Positions 22,924 through 31,249 of a stretch of DNA of 32,986 nucleotides are shown one piece after another (the first letter of the stretch is position 1; every line of letters begins with the position of its first letter). The stretch comes from Kiritimatiellia bacterium (lineage in GTDB: Bacteria > Verrucomicrobiota > Kiritimatiellia > RFP12 > UBA1067): the NCBI GenBank assembly GCA_028686345.1, contig JAQUCE010000002.1, positions 106,735 to 139,720 on the forward strand, in the 5' to 3' direction. The position numbers were made by a program, and so were the translations under genes. Under the pieces are notes generated by a model. That model was not told where the DNA came from, did not search any database, and saw only the letters and a list, made by a program, of their open reading frames with translations.

Positions 22924-25290
22924 ATGAGCAATACTGCTGAAAAAATAGAAAATAAAACACCGTTGGCACTATACATTTGCGGCTCGGTTTTGATGGGCGG
23001 CCTAGCTGGTTCGCTTTTGCGCGTTCTGGATGTGATGGCTGGCCGCACCTTGAACACACTGGCAGTTTTTCTGGGGGTCGCCGGCCTTGGTCTGGTTTTA
23101 GGTGCCTTGCTGGCCTTTTCCAGGAGCTCAGGCAAATCCGCGCACACAGCGCTTTTCTGCACGATCTTTCTGGCTGCCGCCGGGTATTTGATTTTTGTTA
23201 TGAGTGCCTTGAATGGGCTCTCCGGCGCCTGGCAGCGGATGCTGCTGGAAACATCACGCACTTATGATCTCTATTTAATCACGCTGCTGAAGACATCGGC
23301 AATTTTCATATTGTTTCCAGCCCTGCTGGCCGGGGCAGGCTATGTGGTGGCTTTCAGGTCAAAGGCCATGGCCTTTGCACTCTCCTGGAGCCTCTGCAGC
23401 GCTCTGGCATTAATTGCGGGGTGGTGGTTGGTGGGCGGATTTTGCATGGCAGCCTTAGGTGTGGGCCTGACACTGCGCGTGCTGATTCTGCTCCTGGGGT
23501 TGGCAGGGGCAGCGGTGCTGGTGGCCCTGCCTAATCAAAGCCGCTTGCTCCAAGGGGGCGCCGTTCTGGTGGGTGCGCTGGCAATTGGCGTGTGGTTTTT
23601 CACCGCCACTTTTAATGTCGACGGCGTGCTGGCAGATGGAACCTTTGGCAGGCTGGTATATCGCGACACTGGCTTCGCAGCTGGCAAGCCGGTTGCTCAG
23701 CTCAGCACCCTGCGCCACACTGCGGCGCTTTATGATGACTCGGACTATGGGTTTGTCCTGGCGCTGGACGGGCGTCCGGTGATGTTTGGCAGTCGTTTTC
23801 ACACTGCCCGCACATTAAGCGCCTATGTGCCGCTGCTGATCCGGCCTGAGGGCGGCCGGGTTTTGCTGGCTGGCGCTGAGGCCGGATTATACGCGCCTTT
23901 CTTACTCCGCGCCGGGGTGGCTGATCTTTCCTATTGCGGCGCGGACAGCGCTGTTGTGCAGTGGTTTGTTCAAAAAGACGCCGAAGTGTGCGGGGATGCG
24001 AGCTGTGGTTTGGAAGATTTAAAACGCGGAAGTTTTTCCGGCCACTACGATTTTATCTATCTGACTCCCGAGCCGGTCTACATGCGCGGAGCGGCCGCCT
24101 ACTTCAGCCAGCGGGCGTTCAACCGGGTATCCGAAGCCCTGCGCCCGGACGGGATCGCGGCGTTGCACCTTGATGCCCGCGGCCTTTCGCTGGCCGCCTT
24201 TGCTTCAGTGGTCGGGAACATGCGCTCTGTTTTTCCCTACATGCAGATTTGGAGCACCGGCGCGCATGACTGGGTTCTAGTTGGATCACACACCTTGATC
24301 ACAGCGGATGCCGGGGCGGTTGTGCAGATGTTTGAGCGCGAACAGGTCTTTAAAGATTTCACGCGCGCCGGAAAGTTATCGATTGCCGACGCGCTGGTCA
24401 GTATGGTCTGCGACGAGCGAGGGGTGGATCAGTGGTTGGAAGGGCGCCGCAGCGCCCCGGTCTGGCAGCTCTCGTGGGCGTCGCCAGCAGCTGTGTTTAA
24501 CAGCCAGGCGCAGCCTGTGTTGCCGGGTGTGCTGGAGACAGCGCGTCAGCTCGACCTCAAACGCTGGTTTTTAAGAGGAGTGCTGGAAGCCGATATTTAT
24601 GAGTCGCTGACAAGTAGAGTCGCCCGCAATGTCAGCGCGCGCATGAGCGCCGTGATCGCCGTTACACAGATGTCAATGCAGCTCTCCGGGGATGCGATGC
24701 GCAACGCGCGCGCGGCCGCCTCCGTCAACCAGCAGGATGCGCTGTTGGTGCAGCTCTCGGAGAGCCTGGAGCTTGAGGCGCGCCGCAGAATCAAGATCGG
24801 TGATTATAAAGGGGCCATCCGTTGCTATGAAAATCTGCTCTCCTTCTCTGAGGGCTCTCCGCAGGCGCACTATGGCATGGGCTATTGTTTACGGGCCACC
24901 AATGACCCGCAAGGAGCGTACATCCACTTTGTGCGAGCAGTGGTCAATGCCCCGGAACAGAGCGACTACCGGCTGGAGTTGGCCGAAGCCGCGCTGGCAG
25001 TGGCGCAGTTTGCAGTGGCTGACAAACAATACGAAAAAGTGCTTGAGGCCAATCCTGAAGATACGCGGACTCTTCTGCTTTTCGCCAAGGCGCTTGCGCG
25101 CAAAGATCGGCCGGACAAAGATTACAAGCGGGCAATTGAGCTGGCGGAGCGTGCCTGCCGCTTGGCGCAGTGGAGTGATCTGGAGCTGGGCCTGGGGCTG
25201 GCGGATCTATACATGGATGCCGGACGGGTGATGGAGGGCATGGGCCTGCGCCGCACCTTAAAAGCCGGGTCAAAACCGCAGCTTCCCTGA
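22924..25290 (+). CDS. Membrane protein with degenerate spermidine-synthase-like domain and TPRs
   Basis: This 788-residue protein has about seven hydrophobic segments in the first 230 residues. A soluble domain (about 235-460) follows the layout of spermidine synthase-like Rossmann methyltransferase folds: YDDSDYGFVLALDGR, then HTARTLSAYVPLLI, a nucleotide-loop position, and DFIYLTPEPVYMRGAAAYFS with an ALRPDGI strand. The expected GGGDG-like loop reads LLAGAEAGLY and the acidic residues of the active site are not evident, so catalysis is doubtful. The C-terminus (about 618-775) holds three to four TPR repeats (YKGAIRCYENLL, AHYGMGYCL, ADKQYEKVLEANPED). Similar large fusions exist in environmental genomes; function is unknown. 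An AGGA lies about 8 bp upstream of the ATG. Confidence 0.8.
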   Translation: MSNTAEKIENKTPLALYICGSVLMGGLAGSLLRVLDVMAGRTLNTLAVFLGVAGLGLVLGALLAFSRSSGKSAHTALFCTIFLAAAGYLIFVMSALNGLSGAWQRMLLETSRTYDLYLITLLKTSAIFILFPALLAGAGYVVAFRSKAMAFALSWSLCSALALIAGWWLVGGFCMAALGVGLTLRVLILLLGLAGAAVLVALPNQSRLLQGGAVLVGALAIGVWFFTATFNVDGVLADGTFGRLVYRDTGFAAGKPVAQLSTLRHTAALYDDSDYGFVLALDGRPVMFGSRFHTARTLSAYVPLLIRPEGGRVLLAGAEAGLYAPFLLRAGVADLSYCGADSAVVQWFVQKDAEVCGDASCGLEDLKRGSFSGHYDFIYLTPEPVYMRGAAAYFSQRAFNRVSEALRPDGIAALHLDARGLSLAAFASVVGNMRSVFPYMQIWSTGAHDWVLVGSHTLITADAGAVVQMFEREQVFKDFTRAGKLSIADALVSMVCDERGVDQWLEGRRSAPVWQLSWASPAAVFNSQAQPVLPGVLETARQLDLKRWFLRGVLEADIYESLTSRVARNVSARMSAVIAVTQMSMQLSGDAMRNARAAASVNQQDALLVQLSESLELEARRRIKIGDYKGAIRCYENLLSFSEGSPQAHYGMGYCLRATNDPQGAYIHFVRAVVNAPEQSDYRLELAEAALAVAQFAVADKQYEKVLEANPEDTRTLLLFAKALARKDRPDKDYKRAIELAERACRLAQWSDLELGLGLADLYMDAGRVMEGMGLRRTLKAGSKPQLP

Positions 25291-25504
25291 AGCTAATCGC
25301 GGAAGCCGAAGCTAGTCACAGTAGTCGAAGGTAGTCGCGGTAGTCGAAAACCCTGAATAACTGTTATTGCCTGTTTGAGGCAGCATGGCGGCTGGCCACA
25401 ATTAGTACTGCCCGCAACCCTGCCGTCGCGATTGCAGAAGCTAACGTTAACTGCTATGCTGATATTGTTTTCAAGTGACGGAAATTTAGATTTAGATTTT
25501 CTAC

Positions 25505-25533
25505 TTCAATCACCGAGCGTTAAACGCTATAAT
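25505..25533 (+). promoter_or_regulatory. Probable pgi promoter with palindrome
   Basis: A perfect TATAAT (25528-25533) lies 30 bp before the pgi ATG, with a weak -35 (TTCAAT, 25505-25510) at 17 bp spacing. The spacer carries AGCGTT-A-AACGCT (25516-25528), a perfect 6-bp-arm palindrome touching the -10 box. The rest of the 25291-25504 gap contains short GTAGTCG repeats and nothing gene-like. Confidence 0.55.
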
Positions 25534-25563
25534 AGCCTGTTTTACTAACATAAGGAGAAATTA

Positions 25564-27180
25564 ATGAATAATCAGGTGTGGAACAAGGTGCTGAAAGAGA
25601 TAGGGACGCATCAGGGCATCAACCTGGAGGAGTTGTTCAGCGAGGATTCTAAACGGGCGGGCCGGTTCACCCTCAAGGCTGCCGGATGGACGCTGGATTA
25701 CTCCAAGAATTTAATCACCTCAGCCTTGATGAAAAGGCTCGTGGCGCTGGCCGAGGCCAGTGATTTGAGTCAGGCAATCGCCGACATGTTCGCCGGCGAA
25801 AAGATCAATGGAACCGAGGGCCGCGCAGTGCTGCACACTGCGTTACGAAACACATCGGATAAACCGGTGATGGTGGACGGACAAGATGTAATGCCCGAGG
25901 TTCGCGGGGTGCTCAAATCCATGAGCTCTTTCTGCGACAACGTGCGCAAAGGAAAGTGGCTGGGCCACACCGGGAAAAGGATCAAGTATGTGGTGAACAT
26001 CGGCATCGGCGGTTCGGATCTTGGCCCTGCAATGGCCTATCAGGCTTTGCTGCCCTATGCCAGGCGCTCCATTAAAATGTTCTTTGTCTCCAATGTGGAC
26101 GGAACCCACATAGCCGAAACACTGCGTGAGGTCAAAGCTGACCAGACCCTTTTTATTGTCGCCTCTAAAACCTTTACCACGCAGGAAACAATGACCAACG
26201 CTCTGACTGCCCGCAAGTGGCTGGTGGAAAAGCTAGGCTCCCCCGCAGCTGTGGCGCGCCATTTTGTGGCGCTCTCCACCAACACGCAAGGGGTCACCGA
26301 CTTTGGCATTGATCCGAAAAACATGTTTGTCTTTTGGGATTGGGTGGGAGGGCGCTACTCGCTGACCTCCGCGATTGGCCTGCCGCTGATGATCTCCATC
26401 GGGCCGCGTAACTTCAACAAGCTTTTGAAGGGCTTCCATCGCATGGATCACCACTTTGCCACCGCGCCGCTGAGCCGTAACATGCCGGTGCTGATGGGGC
26501 TGCTGGGCATCCTCTACACTAATGGCTATGGTGCGGAGAGTTACGCTGTTCTGCCCTATGATCAGTACATGGCGCGTTTTACAGCCTATCTGCAGCAGCT
26601 GGACATGGAGAGTAACGGCAAATCAGTTGACAAGCAGGGACAGCCAGTTGATTACGCCACCGGAGCGATTGTCTGGGGTGAGCCCGGCACCAATGGCCAG
26701 CATGCGTTCTATCAGCTGATCCATCAGGGTACACGCATGATCCCCTGCGATTTTATCGGGTTCTGCACCTCGCACAACGACGAAGGGGATCACCACGACA
26801 AGTTAATGGCCAACTTCTTTGCGCAGACCGAGGCGCTGGCCTTTGGTAAGAGCGCGGAGCAGTGTCGCGCCGAGGGGGTGCCCGAGGAGTTGGTGCCGCA
26901 TAAAACATTCCCCGGCAACCACCCAACCAACACCTTGCTGGCCGATAAACTAACACCTGAAACCCTCGGAGCTTTGATTGCGCTGTACGAGCACAAGGTT
27001 TTTACACAGGGGGTGATCTGGAATATCTTCTCCTTTGACCAGTGGGGGGTGGAACTGGGCAAGGTTCTGGCTCGCAGGGTGCTGGCTGAACTCACCTCCG
27101 AGCGCCGTCCGCTGCTGCAGCACGACACCTCAACCAATGCCTTGATTGCGCACTATCGTGATGTCAATAAGCGCGATTGA
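25564..27180 (+). CDS. pgi: Glucose-6-phosphate isomerase
   Basis: This 538-residue cytoplasmic enzyme interconverts glucose 6-phosphate and fructose 6-phosphate. Family landmarks are clear: [15 protein letters not shown] (about 144-158), [13 protein letters not shown] (about 200), [17 protein letters not shown] (about 258-274), [19 protein letters not shown] (about 372-390), [23 protein letters not shown], and the C-terminal signature [12 protein letters not shown] (about 490-501). Length and motifs match the long Escherichia coli-type enzyme. AAGGAG lies 6 bp before the ATG. It is followed by rfbC, 23 bp after its stop. Confidence 0.98.
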   Translation: MNNQVWNKVLKEIGTHQGINLEELFSEDSKRAGRFTLKAAGWTLDYSKNLITSALMKRLVALAEASDLSQAIADMFAGEKINGTEGRAVLHTALRNTSDKPVMVDGQDVMPEVRGVLKSMSSFCDNVRKGKWLGHTGKRIKYVVNIGIGGSDLGPAMAYQALLPYARRSIKMFFVSNVDGTHIAETLREVKADQTLFIVASKTFTTQETMTNALTARKWLVEKLGSPAAVARHFVALSTNTQGVTDFGIDPKNMFVFWDWVGGRYSLTSAIGLPLMISIGPRNFNKLLKGFHRMDHHFATAPLSRNMPVLMGLLGILYTNGYGAESYAVLPYDQYMARFTAYLQQLDMESNGKSVDKQGQPVDYATGAIVWGEPGTNGQHAFYQLIHQGTRMIPCDFIGFCTSHNDEGDHHDKLMANFFAQTEALAFGKSAEQCRAEGVPEELVPHKTFPGNHPTNTLLADKLTPETLGALIALYEHKVFTQGVIWNIFSFDQWGVELGKVLARRVLAELTSERRPLLQHDTSTNALIAHYRDVNKRD

Positions 27181-27203
27181 TGCAGGGAAATGAAAGAACT
27201 TTA

Positions 27204-27755
27204 ATGCGGTTTGAACCAACAGCCATCCCAGAGGTCATTCTGTGCCGCCCCGATGTTTATCGTGATGCGCGCGGCTTTTTCATGGAAACCTATCACGCTG
27301 ACAAGTACCGGGCAGGCGGGGTGGAGTGCGTTTTTGTGCAGGACAACCGCTCGCTTTCCGGGCAAAATGTGCTGCGCGGGTTGCATTTCCAGCGTCGGCG
27401 GCCACAGGCGAAGCTGGTCTCGTGTCTGCATGGCGAGATCTTTGATGTGGCGGTTGACCTGCGGCGCAGCTCTCCGACCTTCGGACGCTGGGTCGGGGCC
27501 CTTCTTTCAGGGGAAAACGCCCGCCAGATGTTTATCCCAACAGGGTTTGCGCACGGTTTTTGCGTCATTTCGAAGGGTGCTGAGATTATGTATAAATGCA
27601 CCGGGTTTTATGATCCTACGGATGACTGCGGAGTGGCCTGGAATGACCCGCAGATTGGGATCAAGTGGCCGTGCAGCGCGCCGCTCTTGTCAGAGAAAGA
27701 CCGCCAACAGCCCTCCTTGGCGCAACTTCTGGCAACCGACGGAGTGTTCGAATAG
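27204..27755 (+). CDS. rfbC: dTDP-4-dehydrorhamnose 3,5-epimerase (RmlC family)
   Basis: This 183-residue cupin epimerises dTDP-4-keto-6-deoxyglucose at C3 and C5 in dTDP-L-rhamnose synthesis. Visible family features are RDARGFFMETYHADKY near the start, RGLHFQ with the catalytic His61, AKLVSCLHGEIFDVAVDLR, PTGFAHGFCV, and the C-terminal DDCGVAWNDPQIGIKWP. Length is standard. I chose ATG 27204 because MRFEPTAIPEVILCRPDV aligns with usual N-termini; ATG 27180 overlaps the pgi stop (TGATG) and would add eight residues, so coupling is possible. The rmlA, rmlB and rmlD genes are not in the window. A related cupin sugar isomerase function cannot be excluded. Confidence 0.92.
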   Translation: MRFEPTAIPEVILCRPDVYRDARGFFMETYHADKYRAGGVECVFVQDNRSLSGQNVLRGLHFQRRRPQAKLVSCLHGEIFDVAVDLRRSSPTFGRWVGALLSGENARQMFIPTGFAHGFCVISKGAEIMYKCTGFYDPTDDCGVAWNDPQIGIKWPCSAPLLSEKDRQQPSLAQLLATDGVFE

Positions 27756-27797
27756 CAGGAGACAGGATTCAGGAGACAGAATGGGTTGCAGGTGTGA

Positions 27798-27841
27798 GTA
27801 AGCAACGCCACCAAGTCACCAGGTCACCGTGTCACCAGGTC
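27798..27841 (+). repeat. Short 8-bp tandem array before iorA
   Basis: Four to five octamers (GTCACCAG, GTCACCGT) follow a leader GTAAGCAACGCCACCAA, matching the arrays at 22773 and 30283. It lies between rfbC and iorA. A CAGGAGACAGGATTCAGGAG run is found just upstream. Confidence 0.8.
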
Positions 27842-27871
27842 AAAAAACAAAAAGTTTTGGAGAAAATTGAT

Positions 27872-29650
27872 ATGAGTAATGAGATGTTTTTATCCGCCAA
27901 TGAGGCGGTTGCCTATGCATCGTATAAGGCCGGGTGCAAGGTAGCCTCCGCCTATCCCGGAACACCCAGCACCGAGATCTTTGAGACGCTGGCCCGCTTC
28001 TCGGATACAATCAACTGTGAGTGGGCTGTCAACGAGAAGGTGGCCATGGAGGTCGCCATCGGCGGCTCAATGGCCGGCGCGCGCTCACTGTGCGCCATGA
28101 AGCATGTGGGGCTGAATGTAGCACTTGATCCATTGATGACCTATACCTTTGTGGGCGCGCTCGGCGGGCTGGTGATTGTGATTGCCGACGACCCCGGCAT
28201 CCACAGCTCGCAGAATGAGCAGGACTCCCGCGTGCTGGCGCGCTTCGCCCGGGTTCCGCTCTTTGAGCCCTCCAACTCGCAGGAGGCTTTTGACATGATG
28301 CTGGAGGCCTACGAGCTCTCCGAGAGGTTTCAAGTCCCCTGTATGGTGCGCTTGACCACCCGCACCTCGCACACCTCCACCAAGGTTGATGTCGGTGCTG
28401 ACTTCGGACCTGGCCATGCCGCGCCCAAACCTTACATAAAAGATGTTGCGCGCAATGTTGCGGCCCCGATGTTTGCCCGTATGATGCGGGTCAAGGTGCG
28501 TCAACGCACAGAGGAGCTACGCACCTACAGCGCAAGCGAGACAACAGTCAACCGGATTGAGGAGGGTGACCGCTCGCTGGGAATCATCACTGCCAGTATC
28601 GCGTACGAGTATGTGAAAGATGTTTTCGGAGAGTTCTCGATCCTGAAGCTCGGCATGTCCAACCCCTTCCCAGCCGAGCTTGTCCGGCGCTTTGCCGCTG
28701 GCGTGGAGCGTGTTCTGGTGGTCGAGGAGCTTGATCCAGTCATGGAGGAGCAGGTGCGGGCCATGGGGATTGAGGTGGTCGAGCACAAGACCGAGCTGGA
28801 CATGATGGAGCTTAACCCGGGCCGTCTGCTGACGCTGCGCGCCGAGATCCTGGGTGATGTCGAAATCCCTGTTGTCCACCGCGCCGATGTCGGACTGCCC
28901 TCGCGTCCCCCGGTGCTGTGCTCTGGCTGTTCCCATCGCGGCCTGTTCTATGTGCTGTCAAAGCTGAAAGCCACGGTTGCCGGCGACATTGGCTGCTATA
29001 CACTCGGAGCTTTTGCGCCTTTGAGCGCCATCGACAGCGTGATCTGCATGGGCGCCAGCATTGGCAACGCCTTCGGCATGGAAAAAGCTGGCCATAAAAA
29101 CCGGCTCTGCGCAGTGATCGGCGACTCCACCTTCTTCCACTCCGGCTACACCGGTATCCAGAATGTGCTGTATAACGGCGGCTCAGTCACCACGATTGTA
29201 CTGGATAACCGTATCACAGGCATGACCGGCCATCAGGTCAATCCTGGTTCTGGAGAAACCTTGTCAGGCGCTGTCGCGCCGATCACGGATATCGGAGCAG
29301 TTGCCCGCGCCATGGGGTATCAGCGGGTGGAAACAGTTGATGCCTTTGATATTGAACGCATGGAAGAGGTGCTGAAGGCGGAACTCGACGCGGATCAACC
29401 CTCGGTTGTGATCATCAAGGGGCCCTGCCGTATCTCGGCTGGCTTGATGCAGGCCGGCACCTTCGCGGTGGACGCAACTAAGTGCAAGGCGTGCGGAGCC
29501 TGCTTTAAACTGGGGTGCCCTGCCATTGTGCGCGGCGAGACAACCGCGGTTGGCAAACGCTTTCAAGCCACGATCGATCCTGTTCAATGTTCAGGCTGCG
29601 GTTTTTGCGTGCAGGTCTGTAGATTTGACGCAATTTCACGAATCCGCTGA
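27872..29650 (+). CDS. iorA: Indolepyruvate ferredoxin oxidoreductase, alpha subunit
   Basis: This 592-residue subunit oxidatively decarboxylates aryl pyruvates (from aromatic amino acid transamination) to aryl-acetyl-CoA, with ThDP and reduced ferredoxin as product. The N-terminal pyruvate oxidoreductase-type domain begins LSANEAVAYASYKAGC and YPGTPSTEIFE. The ThDP-binding region has GDIGCYT (about 371) and GDSTFFHSG (about 416). The C-terminus carries two ferredoxin-type clusters: C-x2-C-x2-C-x4-C-P (about 538) and C-x2-C-x2-C-x3-C (about 574). The frame is open upstream to 27665, but ATG 27872 with GGAG 9 bp before it and a normal N-terminus is the real start. Its beta subunit gene follows by 22 bp. 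Confidence 0.96.
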   Translation: MSNEMFLSANEAVAYASYKAGCKVASAYPGTPSTEIFETLARFSDTINCEWAVNEKVAMEVAIGGSMAGARSLCAMKHVGLNVALDPLMTYTFVGALGGLVIVIADDPGIHSSQNEQDSRVLARFARVPLFEPSNSQEAFDMMLEAYELSERFQVPCMVRLTTRTSHTSTKVDVGADFGPGHAAPKPYIKDVARNVAAPMFARMMRVKVRQRTEELRTYSASETTVNRIEEGDRSLGIITASIAYEYVKDVFGEFSILKLGMSNPFPAELVRRFAAGVERVLVVEELDPVMEEQVRAMGIEVVEHKTELDMMELNPGRLLTLRAEILGDVEIPVVHRADVGLPSRPPVLCSGCSHRGLFYVLSKLKATVAGDIGCYTLGAFAPLSAIDSVICMGASIGNAFGMEKAGHKNRLCAVIGDSTFFHSGYTGIQNVLYNGGSVTTIVLDNRITGMTGHQVNPGSGETLSGAVAPITDIGAVARAMGYQRVETVDAFDIERMEEVLKAELDADQPSVVIIKGPCRISAGLMQAGTFAVDATKCKACGACFKLGCPAIVRGETTAVGKRFQATIDPVQCSGCGFCVQVCRFDAISRIR

Positions 29651-29672
29651 TTTCAGCAAAGGAGCTTTTACT

Positions 29673-30263
29673 ATGAAAACAATGAACATTACTTTAGTCG
29701 GCGTGGGCGGCCAGGGCACTCTGCTGACCAGCGATATCCTGGCCAAAACCGCCGCCCTGGCAGGATTGGATGTCAAGAAGAGCGAGATCCACGGTATGGC
29801 GCAGCGGGGCGGCTCGGTGATCAGCCAGGTGCGCTTCGGCGATGAGGTCCACTCGCCGATCATACACGAAGGCGCCAGCGACCTGCTGGTCTCTTTCGAG
29901 CGCATGGAGGCCCTGCGCTGGCGCCACCTGCTGGCACCAACCGGGCAATGCCTGATTAACGATATTGATCTCATCCCAATCACGGTCTCGAGCGGTCAGC
30001 AGCCCGCAGTCACTGATTTACAGGAGCGCCTGGAGGCCGAGTTTCCGGATGCCGTCTTTCTGGATGCCATCAGCATTGCCATCGAGGTGGGCAACCAACG
30101 CTGTATGAACATGGTGATTGCCGGGGCTATCTCCAACCTGACCCCTTTTAGCGCTGAGCTTTGGCAGGACACCATGAAGAACCGCATTCCCGCCAAGCTT
30201 TTGGATCTGAATCTGGAGGCCTTCAGCCGCGGCCGCGCCGTGACCGCACCGGCGGTGGTTTGA
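29673..30263 (+). CDS. iorB: Indolepyruvate ferredoxin oxidoreductase, beta subunit
   Basis: This 196-residue partner of IorA is made of a pyruvate/ketoisovalerate oxidoreductase gamma-type domain. The glycine loop VGVGGQGTLLTSDILA starts at about residue 7, and KKSEIHGMAQRGGSVISQVRFG follows near 35-57, both typical of the family. Length is standard. The ATG at 29673 has AAAGGAG 8 bp upstream; an open extension to 29526 overlaps iorA and is not real. The pair should act as a soluble cytoplasmic heteromeric enzyme. Confidence 0.96.
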   Translation: MKTMNITLVGVGGQGTLLTSDILAKTAALAGLDVKKSEIHGMAQRGGSVISQVRFGDEVHSPIIHEGASDLLVSFERMEALRWRHLLAPTGQCLINDIDLIPITVSSGQQPAVTDLQERLEAEFPDAVFLDAISIAIEVGNQRCMNMVIAGAISNLTPFSAELWQDTMKNRIPAKLLDLNLEAFSRGRAVTAPAVV

Positions 30264-30282
30264 GTTAAGCGCAGGCCATGTC

Positions 30283-30396
30283 AGCAAGCAATACCACCAA
30301 GTCACCAAGTCACCAAGTCACCAAGTCACCAAGTCAAAAATCAGCTTGTGCTTGGGCTGCGAAGCAACTCAAGCAATGCCACCAGGTCACCAGGTC
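30283..30396 (+). repeat. 8-bp tandem array (CACCAAGT) after iorB
   Basis: After AGCAAGCAATAC come about five perfect or near-perfect CACCAAGT octamers (30293-30334), a short spacer, then a second AGCAATGCCACCAGGTCACC block (about 30373-30396). It lies 209 bp upstream of the zinc-ribbon gene and is the most regular of the three related arrays. Confidence 0.88.
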
Positions 30397-30471
30397 AATC
30401 GTAAACTTTGCCGCAAACTTTGCCACAGAGATCATATGTCATGACCTCTTCCATAATTAGGAGCGTGATCC

Positions 30472-30993
30472 ATGCCGCTGTATGAGTTTTACTGTCAGAG
30501 CTGCCACATGATCTTCACCTTTCGCGCTTTGCGGGTGGATGTCACAAGCGCACCGACCTGTCCCCGCTGCAACGGGCAGCTGAAACGCGAGGTCTCCGCC
30601 TTTGCGCACATTATTCGCGGTGCGAGTGAGAGCAGGGCCGACGCGGATGACAGGGCGGCCGAGCGCATGGAGAGCGTGATGGCGCAGATGGGCGAACGCA
30701 TGCAGGCCTTGGAAGATGACGACGGTGACCCCCGCGAGGCGGTTTCCGTGCTGCGGGCCATGGCCGAGGCGGGCGGCGTTCAGTTCAAGCCCGAGGTGAT
30801 GGAGGCCATGGCGCGGATTGACGCTGGCGAGGATCCTGATAAAATCGATGAGATGTTCGGCGAGCTCTTCGACACTGAGAACCCTTTTTGCGAACCTGAT
30901 GAGGATTCCACCGCTGCCAGCATGAACTGGTGGCAAAGGCTGCATGAACCGCAACGCGATCCAGAGTGGCATGACTGGCCGGTTAGGGGTTAG
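30472..30993 (+). CDS. FmdB-like zinc-ribbon protein with acidic C-terminal extension
   Basis: This 173-residue protein has an N-terminal FmdB-type zinc ribbon, MPLYEFYCQSC then TCPRC; the four ligands are C8, C11, C30 and C33. The remaining ~130 residues are acidic and helical and do not belong to the short FmdB family (usually under 110 residues); they include DREAVSVLRAMAEAGG-like and DAGEDPDKIDEMFGEL segments. It could be a regulatory or nucleic-acid-binding protein; function is unknown. TAGGAG lies 8-9 bp before the ATG. The final codons and stop fall inside the first unit of the 46-bp tandem repeat, so the very end may have been set by the repeat. Confidence 0.82.
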   Translation: MPLYEFYCQSCHMIFTFRALRVDVTSAPTCPRCNGQLKREVSAFAHIIRGASESRADADDRAAERMESVMAQMGERMQALEDDDGDPREAVSVLRAMAEAGGVQFKPEVMEAMARIDAGEDPDKIDEMFGELFDTENPFCEPDEDSTAASMNWWQRLHEPQRDPEWHDWPVRG

Positions 30994-31077
30994 GGAGCTG
31001 GAGGGGTTAGGGAGCTGGAGGGAGTTGGAGAGGGGTTAGGGAGCTGGAGGGGTTAGGGAGCTGGAGGGAGTTGGAGA
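30986..31077 (+). repeat. Two perfect 46-bp tandem repeats of higher-order structure
   Basis: The unit consists of two 17-mers (GGGGTTAGGGAGCTGGA) and one 12-mer (GGGAGTTGGAGA), repeated exactly twice. It overlaps the stop codon of the zinc-ribbon gene at 30991-30993. Confidence 0.9.
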
Positions 31078-31133
31078 GGGGGTGCTCCGCTTCGTGCGTT
31101 GCCGTATGGCGCAGCGTTTTTAACCTCGTCTTT

Positions 31134-31152
31134 GCAACCACTGAGTGGTTGC
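31134..31152. repeat. Perfect odd-centred palindrome upstream of trmB (first)
   Basis: GCAACCACT-G-AGTGGTTGC, extended by flanking TTT/AAA to arms of 12 bp. It is preceded by TTTTTAACCTCGTC, as in the copy near 13100 on the other strand. Confidence 0.75.
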
Positions 31153-31179
31153 AAAAAGGAGTGTAAAAGAGCTGCACCT

Positions 31180-31194
31180 GCCCAGTCACTGGGC
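31180..31194 (+). other. Odd-centred palindrome GCCCAGT-C-ACTGGGC
   Basis: A 7-bp-arm palindrome followed by TTTTC, lying between the two GCAACCACT palindromes. It could act as a weak terminator or attenuator, or be part of the same operator array. Confidence 0.4.
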
Positions 31195-31210
31195 TTTTCA
31201 TCACGGCTTT

Positions 31211-31229
31211 GCAACCACTCAGTGGTTGC
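31211..31229. promoter_or_regulatory. Perfect palindrome next to the trmB ribosome-binding site
   Basis: GCAACCACT-C-AGTGGTTGC, with TT/AA extending the arms to 11 bp. Its end is 2 bp before the AGGAGGG at 31234-31240 that serves the trmB ATG at 31250, so protein binding or hairpin formation here could affect translation or transcription of trmB. Confidence 0.55.
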
Positions 31230-31249
31230 AATTAGGAGGGAAGTTGCGC

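Noticed and set aside
27665-27871. Upstream in-frame extension of iorA (69 codons)
   Set aside because: It overlaps rfbC out of frame and reads through the octamer array; ATG 27872 has a ribosome-binding site and a normal family N-terminus.
31145-31249. N-terminal extension of trmB
   Set aside because: It reads through two palindromes; ATG 31250 has AGGAGGG at ideal spacing and gives the normal protein length.
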